From Peptoniphilus ovalis (GTDB lineage: Bacteria > Bacillota > Clostridia > Tissierellales > Peptoniphilaceae): a DNA stretch of 64,000 nucleotides. The DNA is taken from NCBI RefSeq assembly GCF_018919265.1, contig NZ_JAHLQO010000002.1:62001-126000 (forward strand), given 5' to 3'. The notes beneath the pieces were generated by a model. That model made no database searches. It saw only the letters and a program-made list of their open reading frames with translations, and was not told where the DNA came from. Of the stretch, positions 7,887 to 16,795 are shown in pieces. Position 1 is the first letter of the stretch. Each line of letters starts with the position of its first letter. The position numbers and the translations under genes are program-made.

Positions 7887-8447
7887 ATGAATTTAATATC
7901 AGTAAGCTTATTGGGAGCAGGTCTTGCAATGGATGCCTTTGCAGCAGCAATCTGTAAAGGACTTTCTATTGGAAAATCCTTTTTTAAAAGAGCGGTAATT
8001 GTAGCTCTATTTTTTGGTATATTTCAGGGGATGATGCCTTTCTTTGGATACACTCTTGGGTCAATTTTCACAGAAAAGCTTCAACAGATTGATCACTGGA
8101 TTGCCTTTATTCTTCTTGGAATAATTGGTATAAATATGATAAGAGAATCAAGAGATAAGACTTGTGAGATAGAAGATGAATTTGATTTTAAAAATCTTTT
8201 GATGCTTTCTATTGCAACATCAATCGATGCACTTGCAGTTGGAGTATCTTTCGCATTTTTAAAAATCGAAATACTAACTTCAATATTAATTATAGGAGTT
8301 ACAACTTTCGTGGTATCTTTTGCAGGGGTTTATATAGGGAAGTTTTTTGGAATAGCGTTAAAAGATAAAGCTCAGTTGGCAGGTGGTATTGTACTAATAT
8401 TTTTGGGAACAAAAATTTTAGTGGAACATCTTGGATTAATTGGGTGA
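7887..8447 (+). CDS. mntP: Manganese exporter MntP
   Basis: Exports Mn2+ across the cytoplasmic membrane. The 186-residue protein has six hydrophobic segments in two related halves, each with a conserved Asp in a membrane helix (AMDAFA near residue 16 and SIDALAVG near residue 112). I chose the ATG at 7887 after GGAGTGAAG; an upstream in-frame ATG at 7857 lies inside the preceding terminator stem. No manganese riboswitch fits in the short upstream gap. The Zn/Co-type repressor two genes upstream could be related, but no operator is visible. Confidence 0.9.
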   Translation: MNLISVSLLGAGLAMDAFAAAICKGLSIGKSFFKRAVIVALFFGIFQGMMPFFGYTLGSIFTEKLQQIDHWIAFILLGIIGINMIRESRDKTCEIEDEFDFKNLLMLSIATSIDALAVGVSFAFLKIEILTSILIIGVTTFVVSFAGVYIGKFFGIALKDKAQLAGGIVLIFLGTKILVEHLGLIG

Positions 8448-8468
8448 AATAAAAAATAAATAAATTTT

Positions 8469-8577
8469 AAAAAAGTCCTTTATGTAAAATGTTAGTAAAT
8501 CGATTTTCATTTAGTCAAAAAATTAAATGAAAATTTAAATTTTTTACTTCAATTTTTAAAATAAAAGGACTTTTTTT
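8469..8577 (+). terminator. Large nested hairpin terminator after mntP
   Basis: The outer arms are a perfect 13-bp inverted repeat (AAAAAAGTCCTTT at 8469-8481 with its complement at 8564-8576). Inside is a second perfect 10-bp repeat (TTTTCATTTA at 8504-8513 with its complement at 8524-8533). The outer arm ends in a T run. It is larger than a simple terminator. The 8578-8722 part of the gap shows nothing else I can name. Confidence 0.65.
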
Positions 8578-8722
8578 AACAAATGTAATCAAGAAGTTTA
8601 TTTTTTATATTTTTAGTCAAAACACATTTTGCAGTAAAACCATTGCCTTTCTTTTAGCTTCTTTTTAATGTATAATTATTACGAAAGGCTTAGATAAATT
8701 CACGTACATAGTAAGATATTCG

Positions 8723-8751
8723 TTGATTTAAATCACGGTCTTTGTTATAAT
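8723..8751 (+). promoter_or_regulatory. Promoter of gcd-gct operon
   Basis: TTGATT and a perfect TATAAT are separated by 17 bases, about 57 bases before the gcdD start. It is a strong match to the sigma-A consensus and drives the glutaconyl-CoA decarboxylase and CoA-transferase genes. Confidence 0.7.
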
Positions 8752-8807
8752 ATTTTTAAAAGTTGGAAAGGATTCCATAATGTGAAACTACAATGGGAGG
8801 TGTTTTA

Positions 8808-9122
8808 ATGTTAGGTAATGTTGAACTTACAATAGGAGAAGCGTTGGGAGTTTCTCTTACAGGAGTCACAGTTGTATTCTTAGCGCTTATAGCTCTATTG
8901 ATTGCAATCATTATTATCTCAAAAATTGTTGGAGGAATTGAAGGTAATGTAACTAGCGGAAAGTCTGAACAAAAGCCAGCACAAAGTGCACCAGCACCAA
9001 GAAAGGCAGCAGATAATTCCATGGATCCTGCGCTACTTGCAGCAATCGTAGGTGCAATTAGCATGGAAGAAAGATCAAGAATCGAAAGTTTTAGAATTGT
9101 TTCTATAACTGAAAAAAAGTAA
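8808..9122 (+). CDS. gcdD: Glutaconyl-CoA decarboxylase delta subunit (OadG family)
   Basis: The small membrane-anchored subunit of the Na+-pumping decarboxylase. The 104-residue protein has one N-terminal transmembrane helix (VSLTGVTVVFLALIALL...), a short Ala/Pro linker and a C-terminal soluble tail, as in OadG/GcdD proteins of about 105 residues. It joins the soluble carboxyltransferase part to the membrane beta subunit. I start it at the ATG at 8808 behind GGGAGGTG; the in-frame ATG at 8793 overlaps that site. It is the first gene of the operon, followed by gcdC. Confidence 0.88.
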   Translation: MLGNVELTIGEALGVSLTGVTVVFLALIALLIAIIIISKIVGGIEGNVTSGKSEQKPAQSAPAPRKAADNSMDPALLAAIVGAISMEERSRIESFRIVSITEKK

Positions 9123-9177
9123 GCTAAAATCAAAATTTTAAAATTATTCTATTATTATTTAAGAAAAGGAGAAACAG

Positions 9178-9591
9178 ATGAAATATCAAGTAAAAGTAGA
9201 TGGAAAAGTTTTCGAGGTTGAGGTTGAAAAAGTAGGCGGAGGATATCAATCACTTACTCCAGGTGGATTAACAAGTGCACCTGCACCAGCAGCAGCACCA
9301 GCTCCAGCTCCACAAGCGGCAGCACCTGCACCAGCACCAGCGCCAGCAGCTCCAGCAGCACCTGCAGCAGCAACAGGCGGAGCAGGAGAAGTTACTGCAC
9401 CAATGCCTGGTACAGTTCTTAGAGTTAACGTAAATGATGGAGATACTGTAGCAGCAGGAGATGTTATTCTTATCCTTGAAGCTATGAAGATGGAAAACGA
9501 AATCGTTGCACCAGCAGGTGGTACAGTTTCACTTAAGGTTAAAGCTGGAGAAACAGTAGATACTGACGCGTTATTAGCAACTGTTAATTAA
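9178..9591 (+). CDS. gcdC: Glutaconyl-CoA decarboxylase gamma subunit, biotin carrier
   Basis: Carries the biotin that shuttles CO2 from the alpha to the beta subunit. The 137-residue protein has a short N-terminal part, a flexible Ala/Pro-rich linker (about residues 35-65) and a C-terminal biotinyl domain with the EAMKMENEI motif, in which the central Lys is biotinylated. Length and layout match GcdC of Acidaminococcus fermentans. A clean AAAGGAG site precedes the ATG. The Ala/Pro linker is normal for this family and not a sign of low-quality sequence. Confidence 0.95.
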   Translation: MKYQVKVDGKVFEVEVEKVGGGYQSLTPGGLTSAPAPAAAPAPAPQAAAPAPAPAPAAPAAPAAATGGAGEVTAPMPGTVLRVNVNDGDTVAAGDVILILEAMKMENEIVAPAGGTVSLKVKAGETVDTDALLATVN

Positions 9592-9608
9592 TTAGGGGGT
9601 ATAGACTT

Positions 9609-10745
9609 ATGTTATTAGAAACATTACAGGGAATCCTGGGCGAATCAGGATTTGCAGCCTTACAGTGGCAAAATGTGGTAATGTTTATTGTATCCTTTAT
9701 TCTTATTTATCTAGCGATTAAAAAAGAGTATGAGCCACTTCTACTTCTTCCAATAGCATTTGGTATGCTTTTAAGAAACCTACCACTTGCAGGACTTATG
9801 GATGTTGCTGATCCTTGGCAAAATTCAGGTGTTCTAGCAATTATGTATAATGGTGTAAAGTCTAATCTATTCCCTTGTTTAATTTTCATGGGAGTTGGTA
9901 CAATGACAGACTTTGGACCACTTATTGCTAATCCTATTTCACTTGTATTAGGATCTGCTGCACAAATGGGTATTTACTTTGCTTTTGTAGCTGCAGTGGC
10001 ACTAGGATTTACAGGACCAGAAGCAGCATCAATTGGAATCATTGGTGGAGCAGATGGACCTACAGCAATATTTACAACATCACAACTTGCACCACATTTA
10101 CTAGCACCTATCGCAGTAGCAGCTTATTCATATATGGCACTAATTCCAATGATTCAACCGCCAATTATGAAAGCACTTACTACTGAAAAAGAAAGAACTA
10201 CAGCAATGAGTTCATTAAGAAAAGTATCTAAACTTGAAAAAGTTATTTTCCCAGTTGTAGTAGTACTTTTCACATCACTACTTCTTCCAGATGTAGCACC
10301 ACTTCTTGGTATGCTAATGCTTGGAAACCTATTTAAGGAATCAGGAGTAGTTAATAGATTATCAGACACTGCACAAAATGCACTTATGAACATCGTAACA
10401 ATTATGCTTGGAACTACAGTTGGAGCGACAGCTGATGGATCAACTTTCCTTCAACCAGCAACTCTTAAGATAATTGCATTAGGACTTATGGCATTTTGTT
10501 TTGCAACTGCAGCAGGAGTTGTATTTGGTAAAATACTTTATCTTGTAACAGGTGGCAAGATTAACCCACTTATTGGTTCAGCTGGTGTATCAGCAGTTCC
10601 AATGGCAGCTCGTGTAGCTCAAGTTGAAGGTAGAAAATATAATCCTACAAACTTCCTACTAATGCACGCAATGGGACCTAATGTTGCCGGAGTTATTGGC
10701 TCTGCAGTAGCAGCAGGTGTATTCTTAATATTATTTTCTCACTAA
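9609..10745 (+). CDS. gcdB: Glutaconyl-CoA decarboxylase beta subunit, Na+ pump
   Basis: The membrane subunit that decarboxylates carboxybiotin and exports Na+. The 378-residue protein has about ten hydrophobic segments and the family motif [10 protein letters not shown] near residue 145, with the conserved Asp used in the pump. It belongs to the OadB/MmdB/GcdB family; assignment to glutaconyl-CoA rests on the neighbouring gcdA, gctA and gctB. It sits 17 bases after gcdC with an AGGGGG site. A hairpin follows before gctA. Confidence 0.95.
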   Translation: MLLETLQGILGESGFAALQWQNVVMFIVSFILIYLAIKKEYEPLLLLPIAFGMLLRNLPLAGLMDVADPWQNSGVLAIMYNGVKSNLFPCLIFMGVGTMTDFGPLIANPISLVLGSAAQMGIYFAFVAAVALGFTGPEAASIGIIGGADGPTAIFTTSQLAPHLLAPIAVAAYSYMALIPMIQPPIMKALTTEKERTTAMSSLRKVSKLEKVIFPVVVVLFTSLLLPDVAPLLGMLMLGNLFKESGVVNRLSDTAQNALMNIVTIMLGTTVGATADGSTFLQPATLKIIALGLMAFCFATAAGVVFGKILYLVTGGKINPLIGSAGVSAVPMAARVAQVEGRKYNPTNFLLMHAMGPNVAGVIGSAVAAGVFLILFSH

Positions 10746-10747
10746 TG

Positions 10748-10767
10748 TTCAGCTCTTCGGAGCTGAA
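10748..10767 (+). other. UUCG hairpin between gcdB and gctA
   Basis: A perfect 8-bp stem (TTCAGCTC/GAGCTGAA) closed by a TTCG tetraloop, directly after gcdB. Only a weak T-rich stretch follows, so it is more likely a partial terminator or an mRNA-stability hairpin than a full terminator. It could set the ratio of pump to CoA-transferase. Confidence 0.6.
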
Positions 10768-10830
10768 TATTTAAAAATATTTACAAAATTTAAGCTATTT
10801 CAAGTTATATAAAATAAAGGAGGTATTAAC

Positions 10831-11802
10831 TTGAGTAAAGTAATGAAACTAAAAGACGCCATAGCAAAATACGTTGAAGATGGCGATGTAATTTCACTAG
10901 GTGGATTTACAACTAACAGAAAACCTTACGCAGCAGTTAACGAAATTCTACGTCAAGGACAAAAAGACTTTATCGTAGAAGCAGGACCAGCTGGAGGGGA
11001 TTGGGATACATTAATTGGAGCAGGAAGAGTTAAAGCATATATTAACTGTTACACTGCAAACTCAGGATACACAAATGTATCTAGAAGATTTAGAAAGGCT
11101 GTTGAAAGAGGAGAGCTTCTAATGGAAGACTACTCACAAGATGTTGAAATGCAAAGAATTCACGCAGCAGCACTTGGACTTCCTTACTTACCAGTTAGAT
11201 TAATGATGGGATCTGACTTAGTTGATAAATGGGGAATCTCTAAAGAAGAAAGACAAAAAATTGATAAACTTCCAGATGAAAAATTCATTTATGTAGAAAA
11301 CCCATTTAAAAAAGGTGAAAAAGTAGTTGCAGCACCAGTACCAGACATTGATACTGCAATTATTCACGTACAAATGGCTTCTCCAGACGGAACTACTAGA
11401 ATTTTAGGAAACACTTTCCATGATGTTGATATTGCAATTGCAGCAAGAAAAGTTATCGTAACTTGTGAAGAACTTGTTAGTGATGAATATATCAAAAACT
11501 TCGACGCAAAAGACAACAAAATCCCTGGATTCTGTATTGATGCAGTAGTTCACGCACCATACGGAGCACACCCTTCTCAATGCTACGATTACTACGATTA
11601 CGATGCAGATTTCTACAAAATGTACAATGTAGTATCTAAAGAAGACGAAGACTTTAACGGATTCTTAGACGAATGGGTATACGGAGTAGAAGATCACGAA
11701 GCTTACCTAAATAAATTAGGTGCAACTAGACTTATTGGACTTAAAAATGTTCCAGGACTTGGCTATGCTTCAGACGCTCTTAAGAAGGGAGAAGAAAAAT
11801 AA
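10831..11802 (+). CDS. gctA: Glutaconate CoA-transferase subunit A
   Basis: With GctB it moves CoA from acetyl-CoA or glutaconyl-CoA to (R)-2-hydroxyglutarate or glutaconate. The 323-residue protein has the GctA N-terminus MSKVMKLKDAIAKYV and LGGFTTNRKPYAA. I use the TTG at 10831, six bases after AAAGGAGGT; the ATG at 10843 is too far from the site, and the family begins at this point. The gene end overlaps the gctB start by one base (TAATG), so the two subunits are coupled. It is followed by gctB and gcdA in one transcript. Confidence 0.95.
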   Translation: MSKVMKLKDAIAKYVEDGDVISLGGFTTNRKPYAAVNEILRQGQKDFIVEAGPAGGDWDTLIGAGRVKAYINCYTANSGYTNVSRRFRKAVERGELLMEDYSQDVEMQRIHAAALGLPYLPVRLMMGSDLVDKWGISKEERQKIDKLPDEKFIYVENPFKKGEKVVAAPVPDIDTAIIHVQMASPDGTTRILGNTFHDVDIAIAARKVIVTCEELVSDEYIKNFDAKDNKIPGFCIDAVVHAPYGAHPSQCYDYYDYDADFYKMYNVVSKEDEDFNGFLDEWVYGVEDHEAYLNKLGATRLIGLKNVPGLGYASDALKKGEEK

Positions 11803-12599
11803 TGGCAAGATATGATAATTATACAAATCAAGAAATGCAAGCTGTAACAATTGCTAGACAAATTAAAGATGGTCAAATCGCAATTGTTGGTACAGGACTT
11901 CCACTAATTGGTGCTTCACTTGCAAAGGCAGTATTTGCACCTAACTGTTATCTAATTGTGGAATCAGGACTTATGGATTGTGATCCAATTGAAGTTCCTA
12001 GATCTGTAGGAGACAATAGATTTATGGCTCACTGTGCTGTTCACTGGACAAATGCAACTTATGTTGGATTCCAAGCTAACGAATGGAAACACGACAAAAA
12101 GAGAATGATCGCATTTATCGGTGGAGCTCAAATTGACCCTTACGGAAATGTAAACTCAACTGTAATTGGTGACTACAACAACCCAACTACAAGATTTACA
12201 GGTTCAGGTGGAGCTAATGGTATTGCAACTTATGTAAACACAATTATCATGATGCAACACCAAAAGAGAAGATTTATTGATCAAGTTGACTATGTAACTT
12301 CACCAGGTTGGATAGACGGTCCTGGCGGAAGAACAAGAGTTGGTATTCCTGAAAATGTTGGTCCTCAAATGGTTGTAACTGACAAGGGAGTTTTAAAATT
12401 CGACGAAGATACTAAGAGAATGTATCTTGCTGGATACTATCCATCTTCTTCCATTGAAGATATTATTGAAAACACTGGTTTTGAAATCGATACTTCACGT
12501 GCAGTTGAACTTGAAGCTCCTGATGAAAATGTTATTAAACTTATCAGAGAAGAAATCGACCCAGGCGAAGCATTTATTAAAAAACCTAAAGAAGATTAA
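11802..12599 (+). CDS. gctB: Glutaconate CoA-transferase subunit B
   Basis: The catalytic subunit of the (R)-2-hydroxyglutarate/glutaconate CoA-transferase. The 265-residue protein carries the catalytic glutamate at residue 54 (LIVESGLMDCDP), the same position as in the Acidaminococcus enzyme, where a glutamyl-CoA thioester forms. It is coupled to gctA by an overlapping stop and start, and is followed after 14 bases by gcdA. The arrangement indicates one complex for activating 2-hydroxyglutarate. Confidence 0.96.
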   Translation: MARYDNYTNQEMQAVTIARQIKDGQIAIVGTGLPLIGASLAKAVFAPNCYLIVESGLMDCDPIEVPRSVGDNRFMAHCAVHWTNATYVGFQANEWKHDKKRMIAFIGGAQIDPYGNVNSTVIGDYNNPTTRFTGSGGANGIATYVNTIIMMQHQKRRFIDQVDYVTSPGWIDGPGGRTRVGIPENVGPQMVVTDKGVLKFDEDTKRMYLAGYYPSSSIEDIIENTGFEIDTSRAVELEAPDENVIKLIREEIDPGEAFIKKPKED

Positions 12600-12613
12600 T
12601 ATAAGGAGGATAT

Positions 12614-14383
12614 ATGGCTCAGTATTCAATGCCTTCATATTTCCAAAATATGAAGCAAATTGGTAGCCCATTAAAGGCTGTCGATGAAGAAAATTTTAAA
12701 GCATTAAGAGAAATTGAAGAGGACATAAGAGAAAGAGTTGAGAAAGCTCTTGCAGCTGGTAAACCAGATGATAAGGTTAATGAACGTGGAGAAATGACTG
12801 CACTTCAAAGAATTGCAGAACTTATCGACGAAGGAACTTGGTGTCCCTTAAATACTCTTTACAACCCTGGCGAAAATGACCACGGTACTACTGGTATTGT
12901 TAAAGGTCTAGCTAAGGTTGATGATAGATGGGTTTACATCGTAGCAAGTGATAACAAAAAACTTGCTGGAGCATGGATTGCTGGACAAGCAGATGACCTT
13001 TTAAGAGCATCTGATACAGCAGAAAGACTTAGAATACCTCTAGTTTATATCCTTAACTGTTCTGGTGTAAAACTTGATGAACAAGAAAAAGTTTATCCAA
13101 ATAGACGTGGCGGTGGTACTCCATTCTATAGAAACGCAAGACTTAACCAAACTGGAGTTCCAGTAATTGTTGGTATTTACGGAACTAACCCAGCTGGTGG
13201 TGGATATCACTCTATTTCTCCTACACTAATTGTTGCTCATAAAGATGCAAATATGGCTGTAGGTGGAGCTGGAATCCTTGGAGGTATGAATCCAAAGGGA
13301 TATATAGATGAAGAATCTGCTAACCAAATTGCTGATTCTACAGCTAATGCTAAGAAAACAACTCCTCCAGGATCAGTTGGAGTTCACTTTGCTCAAACTG
13401 GATTTATGAGAGAAGTTTATGTTGAAGAAGAGGGCGTACTTGATGGAATTAGAAAATATCTAAACATGCTTCCAAAATATGATAGAGAATTCTTCAGAGT
13501 AGATGATCCTAAAATGCCTGCATATGATGCAAATGATATGTATTCAATTATTCCACAAAATCCTAAGAAAGTTTACGACATCTATGATGTTATTTCTAGA
13601 CTATTTGACGGTTCTGAATTTATGGAATATAAAAAAGGATACGGACGTGAAATGGTAACAGGACTTGCTAAAGTTAACGGACTTCTAGTAGGAGTTGTTG
13701 CTAACGTTCAAGGTCTATTAATGGGATATCCTGAATATTATAATGATCCAAAACATATCTCAATTGGTGGTAAATTATATAGACAAGGTCTTATCAAGAT
13801 GAACGAGTTTGTTACTCTTTGTGCAAGAGACAGACTTCCTATCGTATGGCTACAAGATACTACAGGTATCGATGTAGGTGATGATGCTGAAAGAGCAGAA
13901 CTACTAGGACTAGGTCAATCACTAATATACTCTATTCAAAATTCTGATCTTCCACAATTGGAAATCACAATGAGAAAGGGTACTGCTGCAGCTCACTATG
14001 TACTAGGTGGACCACAAGGAAATGATACAAATGCCTTCTCACTTGGAACTGCTGCAACTGAAATCAATGTAATGAACGGAGAAACTGCATCTGTTGCAAT
14101 GTACTCTAGAAGACTTGCAAAAGACAAGAAGGCTGGAAAAGATCTTCAACCTACAATTGATAAGATGAATGCTCTTATCGAAGACTATAATGAAAAATCT
14201 AAACCATTCTCTTGTGCTAAATATGGATTTGTTGATGAAATTATTAACATGAACCTATGGAGAAATTACATCATCGCTTTCACTGAAAGTTGCTACCAAA
14301 ATCCAGAAACAATTTGTCCAGTTCATCAAATGATTACTCCAAGAGTAATTAGAGATTACGACAACCTAAACAACATTAAATAA
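12614..14383 (+). CDS. gcdA: Glutaconyl-CoA decarboxylase alpha subunit, carboxyltransferase
   Basis: Transfers the carboxyl group of glutaconyl-CoA to the biotin of GcdC, giving crotonyl-CoA. The 589-residue protein is a tandem crotonase-like carboxyltransferase, close to the 587 residues of the Acidaminococcus enzyme. Glycine-rich CoA/biotin-site stretches are visible (GTNPAGGGYHSISPT and GGAGILGGMNPKG in the N half; LGGPQGNDTNAF in the C half). AAGGAGG precedes the ATG. It closes the gcd-gct operon and is followed by a strong terminator. Confidence 0.96.
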   Translation: MAQYSMPSYFQNMKQIGSPLKAVDEENFKALREIEEDIRERVEKALAAGKPDDKVNERGEMTALQRIAELIDEGTWCPLNTLYNPGENDHGTTGIVKGLAKVDDRWVYIVASDNKKLAGAWIAGQADDLLRASDTAERLRIPLVYILNCSGVKLDEQEKVYPNRRGGGTPFYRNARLNQTGVPVIVGIYGTNPAGGGYHSISPTLIVAHKDANMAVGGAGILGGMNPKGYIDEESANQIADSTANAKKTTPPGSVGVHFAQTGFMREVYVEEEGVLDGIRKYLNMLPKYDREFFRVDDPKMPAYDANDMYSIIPQNPKKVYDIYDVISRLFDGSEFMEYKKGYGREMVTGLAKVNGLLVGVVANVQGLLMGYPEYYNDPKHISIGGKLYRQGLIKMNEFVTLCARDRLPIVWLQDTTGIDVGDDAERAELLGLGQSLIYSIQNSDLPQLEITMRKGTAAAHYVLGGPQGNDTNAFSLGTAATEINVMNGETASVAMYSRRLAKDKKAGKDLQPTIDKMNALIEDYNEKSKPFSCAKYGFVDEIINMNLWRNYIIAFTESCYQNPETICPVHQMITPRVIRDYDNLNNIK

Positions 14384-14400
14384 TATATAATTTAATAAAG

Positions 14401-14440
14401 AAAATATTGGATAATCGACATTTGATTATCCAATATTTTT
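14401..14440 (+). terminator. Terminator of gcd-gct operon
   Basis: A perfect 15-bp inverted repeat (AAATATTGGATAATC with its complement, 7-base loop) running into a T tract, 18 bases after gcdA. Confidence 0.9.
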
Positions 14441-14552
14441 GTATTAAGTATTTTAATTACTTTAAGTAAATTATATACATAAAATGACAAAAATAGTAAA
14501 GCATAAATCTTGCTAAAGCCTTGAAAACAGTACATTCTCGCTTCTTAAATTT

Positions 14553-14581
14553 TTGACAAAGATAAACATATATAGTAGAAT
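14553..14581 (+). promoter_or_regulatory. Promoter of hgd operon
   Basis: A perfect TTGACA and a TAGAAT are separated by 17 bases, about 45 bases before hgdC. It separates the dehydratase genes from the upstream decarboxylase operon, so the two blocks can be transcribed at different levels. Confidence 0.75.
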
Positions 14582-14626
14582 AGAGTCAGTAAGTTTATTT
14601 AATGTTTATATTAAAGAGGGGATTTT

Positions 14627-15445
14627 ATGGCAGAAGCTGTTTATACAATGGGCGTTGATATTGGATCAACTGCTTCAAAAAGTATTATTTTAAAAGATGG
14701 CAAAGAAATTATCTCAACTTCTGTTATTGATGTTGGTGCTGGAACAAGCGGACCCGCAAGAACAATTAAGAAAACTCTTGAGGAATCAGGCCTTAAAAGA
14801 GAAGATATATCTTATATAATGGCTACAGGATATGGAAGAAACTCATTAGAAGAGGCAGATTTTCAAATGTCTGAACTTTCATGTCACGCTAAGGGAGCTT
14901 ATTTCTTATTTCCAAATGTTCGCACAATCATTGATATTGGTGGACAAGATGCAAAAGCATTGAAAATTGGAGACAATGGTATGCTTGAAAACTTCGTAAT
15001 GAATGACAAGTGTGCTGCCGGTACAGGAAGATTTCTTGATGTTATTGCAAAAGTTTTAGAAGTAGATATTTCAGAACTTGAAGAATTAGATAAAAAATCA
15101 ACTAAAGATGTAACTATTTCTTCTACTTGTACAGTATTTGCTGAATCAGAAGTTATTTCACAACTTGCAAGTGGAACACAAATTCAAGATATAGTAAAGG
15201 GTATTCACGACTCTATTGCATCGAGAGTAGGATCTCTTGCAAAAAGAGTAGGACTTAATGATGATGTAGTATTTACTGGTGGAGTTGCACTAAATAAAGG
15301 GATGGTTAGGGCTCTTGAAGAAAATACTGGACATAAAATCAATACATCACCACTATGTCAATTAAATGGAGCACTTGGTGCTGCATTATTCGGATATCAA
15401 AAAGTTAAAATGCAAAAGCTTAAAGAAGATAGAGCAAAAGCTTAA
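14627..15445 (+). CDS. hgdC: 2-hydroxyglutaryl-CoA dehydratase activator (archerase)
   Basis: An ATP-driven electron donor that starts the radical dehydration by passing one electron to HgdAB. The 272-residue protein has the ASKHA ATPase phosphate motif DIGSTASK near the N-terminus. Two cysteines, in KCAAGTGRF (near residue 127) and [10 protein letters not shown] (near residue 166), are those that bridge a [4Fe-4S] cluster between two subunits. It is the first gene of the hgdC-hgdA-hgdB operon with AGAGGGG before the ATG. Length matches the family (about 260-270 residues). Confidence 0.95.
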   Translation: MAEAVYTMGVDIGSTASKSIILKDGKEIISTSVIDVGAGTSGPARTIKKTLEESGLKREDISYIMATGYGRNSLEEADFQMSELSCHAKGAYFLFPNVRTIIDIGGQDAKALKIGDNGMLENFVMNDKCAAGTGRFLDVIAKVLEVDISELEELDKKSTKDVTISSTCTVFAESEVISQLASGTQIQDIVKGIHDSIASRVGSLAKRVGLNDDVVFTGGVALNKGMVRALEENTGHKINTSPLCQLNGALGAALFGYQKVKMQKLKEDRAKA

Positions 15446-15466
15446 GAGATACTTAGGAGGTAAAGT

Positions 15467-16783
15467 ATGGCTATACAAAAAATACCAGGAAAGAAACCAA
15501 GACCAGTTGAAGGAAATATCCCAGCTGCACAAGCACTTAGAAATGTAGTAGACAGAGTTTACGGTGCTGCATGGGATGCAAAAAAAAGAGGGGAACTTGT
15601 AGGATGGTCTTCATCTAAATTCCCAATTGAGCTTGCAAAAGCTTTCGGACTACACGCTGTTTATCCAGAAAACCACGCAGCTACAACAGCAGCTAAAAAA
15701 GATGGATTAAGACTTTGTCAAGCAGCTGAAGACATGGGATATGACAATGATATTTGTGGATATGCTAGAATTTCTCTTGCATATGCAGCTGGAGAACCAA
15801 CTGACTCAAGAAAGATGCCACAACCAGACTTCGTACTATGCTGTAACAACATCTGTAACATGATGACTAAATGGTACGAAAACATTGCAAGAATGCACGA
15901 CATTCCAATGATTATGGTTGATATTCCTTTCCAAAACACAGTTGAAGTTCCTGAAGAAAAAGTTGATTACCTAATGGGACAATTTGAATACGCTATTCAC
16001 CAATTAGAAAAACTAACTGGAAAGAAATTTGACGAGTCTAAATTCGAAGAAGCTTGTAAAATCGCTAATAGAACAGCTGCTGCATGGCTTAAAGCTTGTT
16101 CTTACATGGCTTATGAACCATCTCCACTTTCTGGATTTGACCTATTCAACCACATGGCAGACATTGTTGCTGCAAGATGTGAAATTGATGCAGCTGAAGG
16201 ATTTGAACTTCTAGCAGCTGAATATGAACAATCTGTAAGAGAAGGTACATCTACTTGGGAATACCCAGAAGAACACAGAATTCTATTTGAGGGAATTCCA
16301 TGCTGGCCAGGATTAAGACAACTTTTCGAACCACTAAAACAAAACGGAGTAAACGTAACTGCAGTAGTATATGCGCCTGCATTTGGATTCCAATATACAA
16401 CAGTTAGAGAAATGGCTGCTGCATACTGTAAAGCACCTTGTTCAGTATGTATCGAAGATGGTGTTGAATGGAGAGAAACAATGGCTAAAGAAAACGGAGT
16501 TTCTGGAGCACTTGTTAACTACAACAGATCATGTAAACCATGGTCAGGAGCAATGCCTGAAATCGAAAGAAGATGGAGAGAAGACTTAGATATTCCAGTT
16601 GTTCACTTTGATGGTGACCAAGCTGACGAAAGAAACTTCTCTGAAGAACAATACAAGACAAGAGTTCAAGGTCTAGTAGAAATTATGAATGAAAGAAAAG
16701 CTGACAGAATCGCTAAGGGCGAAGAAGTCTACACTAATTTCGAAAACACTAAAGAAACTGACTGGTCTAAAACAACAATTTAA
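15467..16783 (+). CDS. hgdA: 2-hydroxyglutaryl-CoA dehydratase alpha subunit
   Basis: With HgdB it removes water from (R)-2-hydroxyglutaryl-CoA to form glutaconyl-CoA. The 438-residue protein belongs to the HgdA/FldB family. Cysteine-containing segments fit iron-sulfur ligands (CCNNICN near residue 125, and later ones in KAPCSVC and NRSCKPW). The start ATG follows AGGAGG. Gene order hgdC-hgdA-hgdB matches known clusters. Neighbouring gct and gcd genes identify 2-hydroxyglutarate rather than lactate or phenyllactate as the substrate. Confidence 0.95.
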   Translation: MAIQKIPGKKPRPVEGNIPAAQALRNVVDRVYGAAWDAKKRGELVGWSSSKFPIELAKAFGLHAVYPENHAATTAAKKDGLRLCQAAEDMGYDNDICGYARISLAYAAGEPTDSRKMPQPDFVLCCNNICNMMTKWYENIARMHDIPMIMVDIPFQNTVEVPEEKVDYLMGQFEYAIHQLEKLTGKKFDESKFEEACKIANRTAAAWLKACSYMAYEPSPLSGFDLFNHMADIVAARCEIDAAEGFELLAAEYEQSVREGTSTWEYPEEHRILFEGIPCWPGLRQLFEPLKQNGVNVTAVVYAPAFGFQYTTVREMAAAYCKAPCSVCIEDGVEWRETMAKENGVSGALVNYNRSCKPWSGAMPEIERRWREDLDIPVVHFDGDQADERNFSEEQYKTRVQGLVEIMNERKADRIAKGEEVYTNFENTKETDWSKTTI

Positions 16784-16795
16784 TAGAGGTGCCAA

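Noticed and set aside
8756-9133. Antisense open frame of 125 residues over gcdD
   Set aside because: It is the reverse of a clear family gene with biased codons; Ser/Ile-rich shadow frames are common opposite AT-rich genes.
9268-9380. Ala/Pro-rich stretch in gcdC as a sequence artefact
   Set aside because: Such a flexible linker is normal in biotin carrier subunits of Na+-pumping decarboxylases.
12427-12666. 79-residue open frame in another frame across the gctB end and gcdA start
   Set aside because: It overlaps two well-supported genes, has no ribosome site and no recognisable protein pattern.
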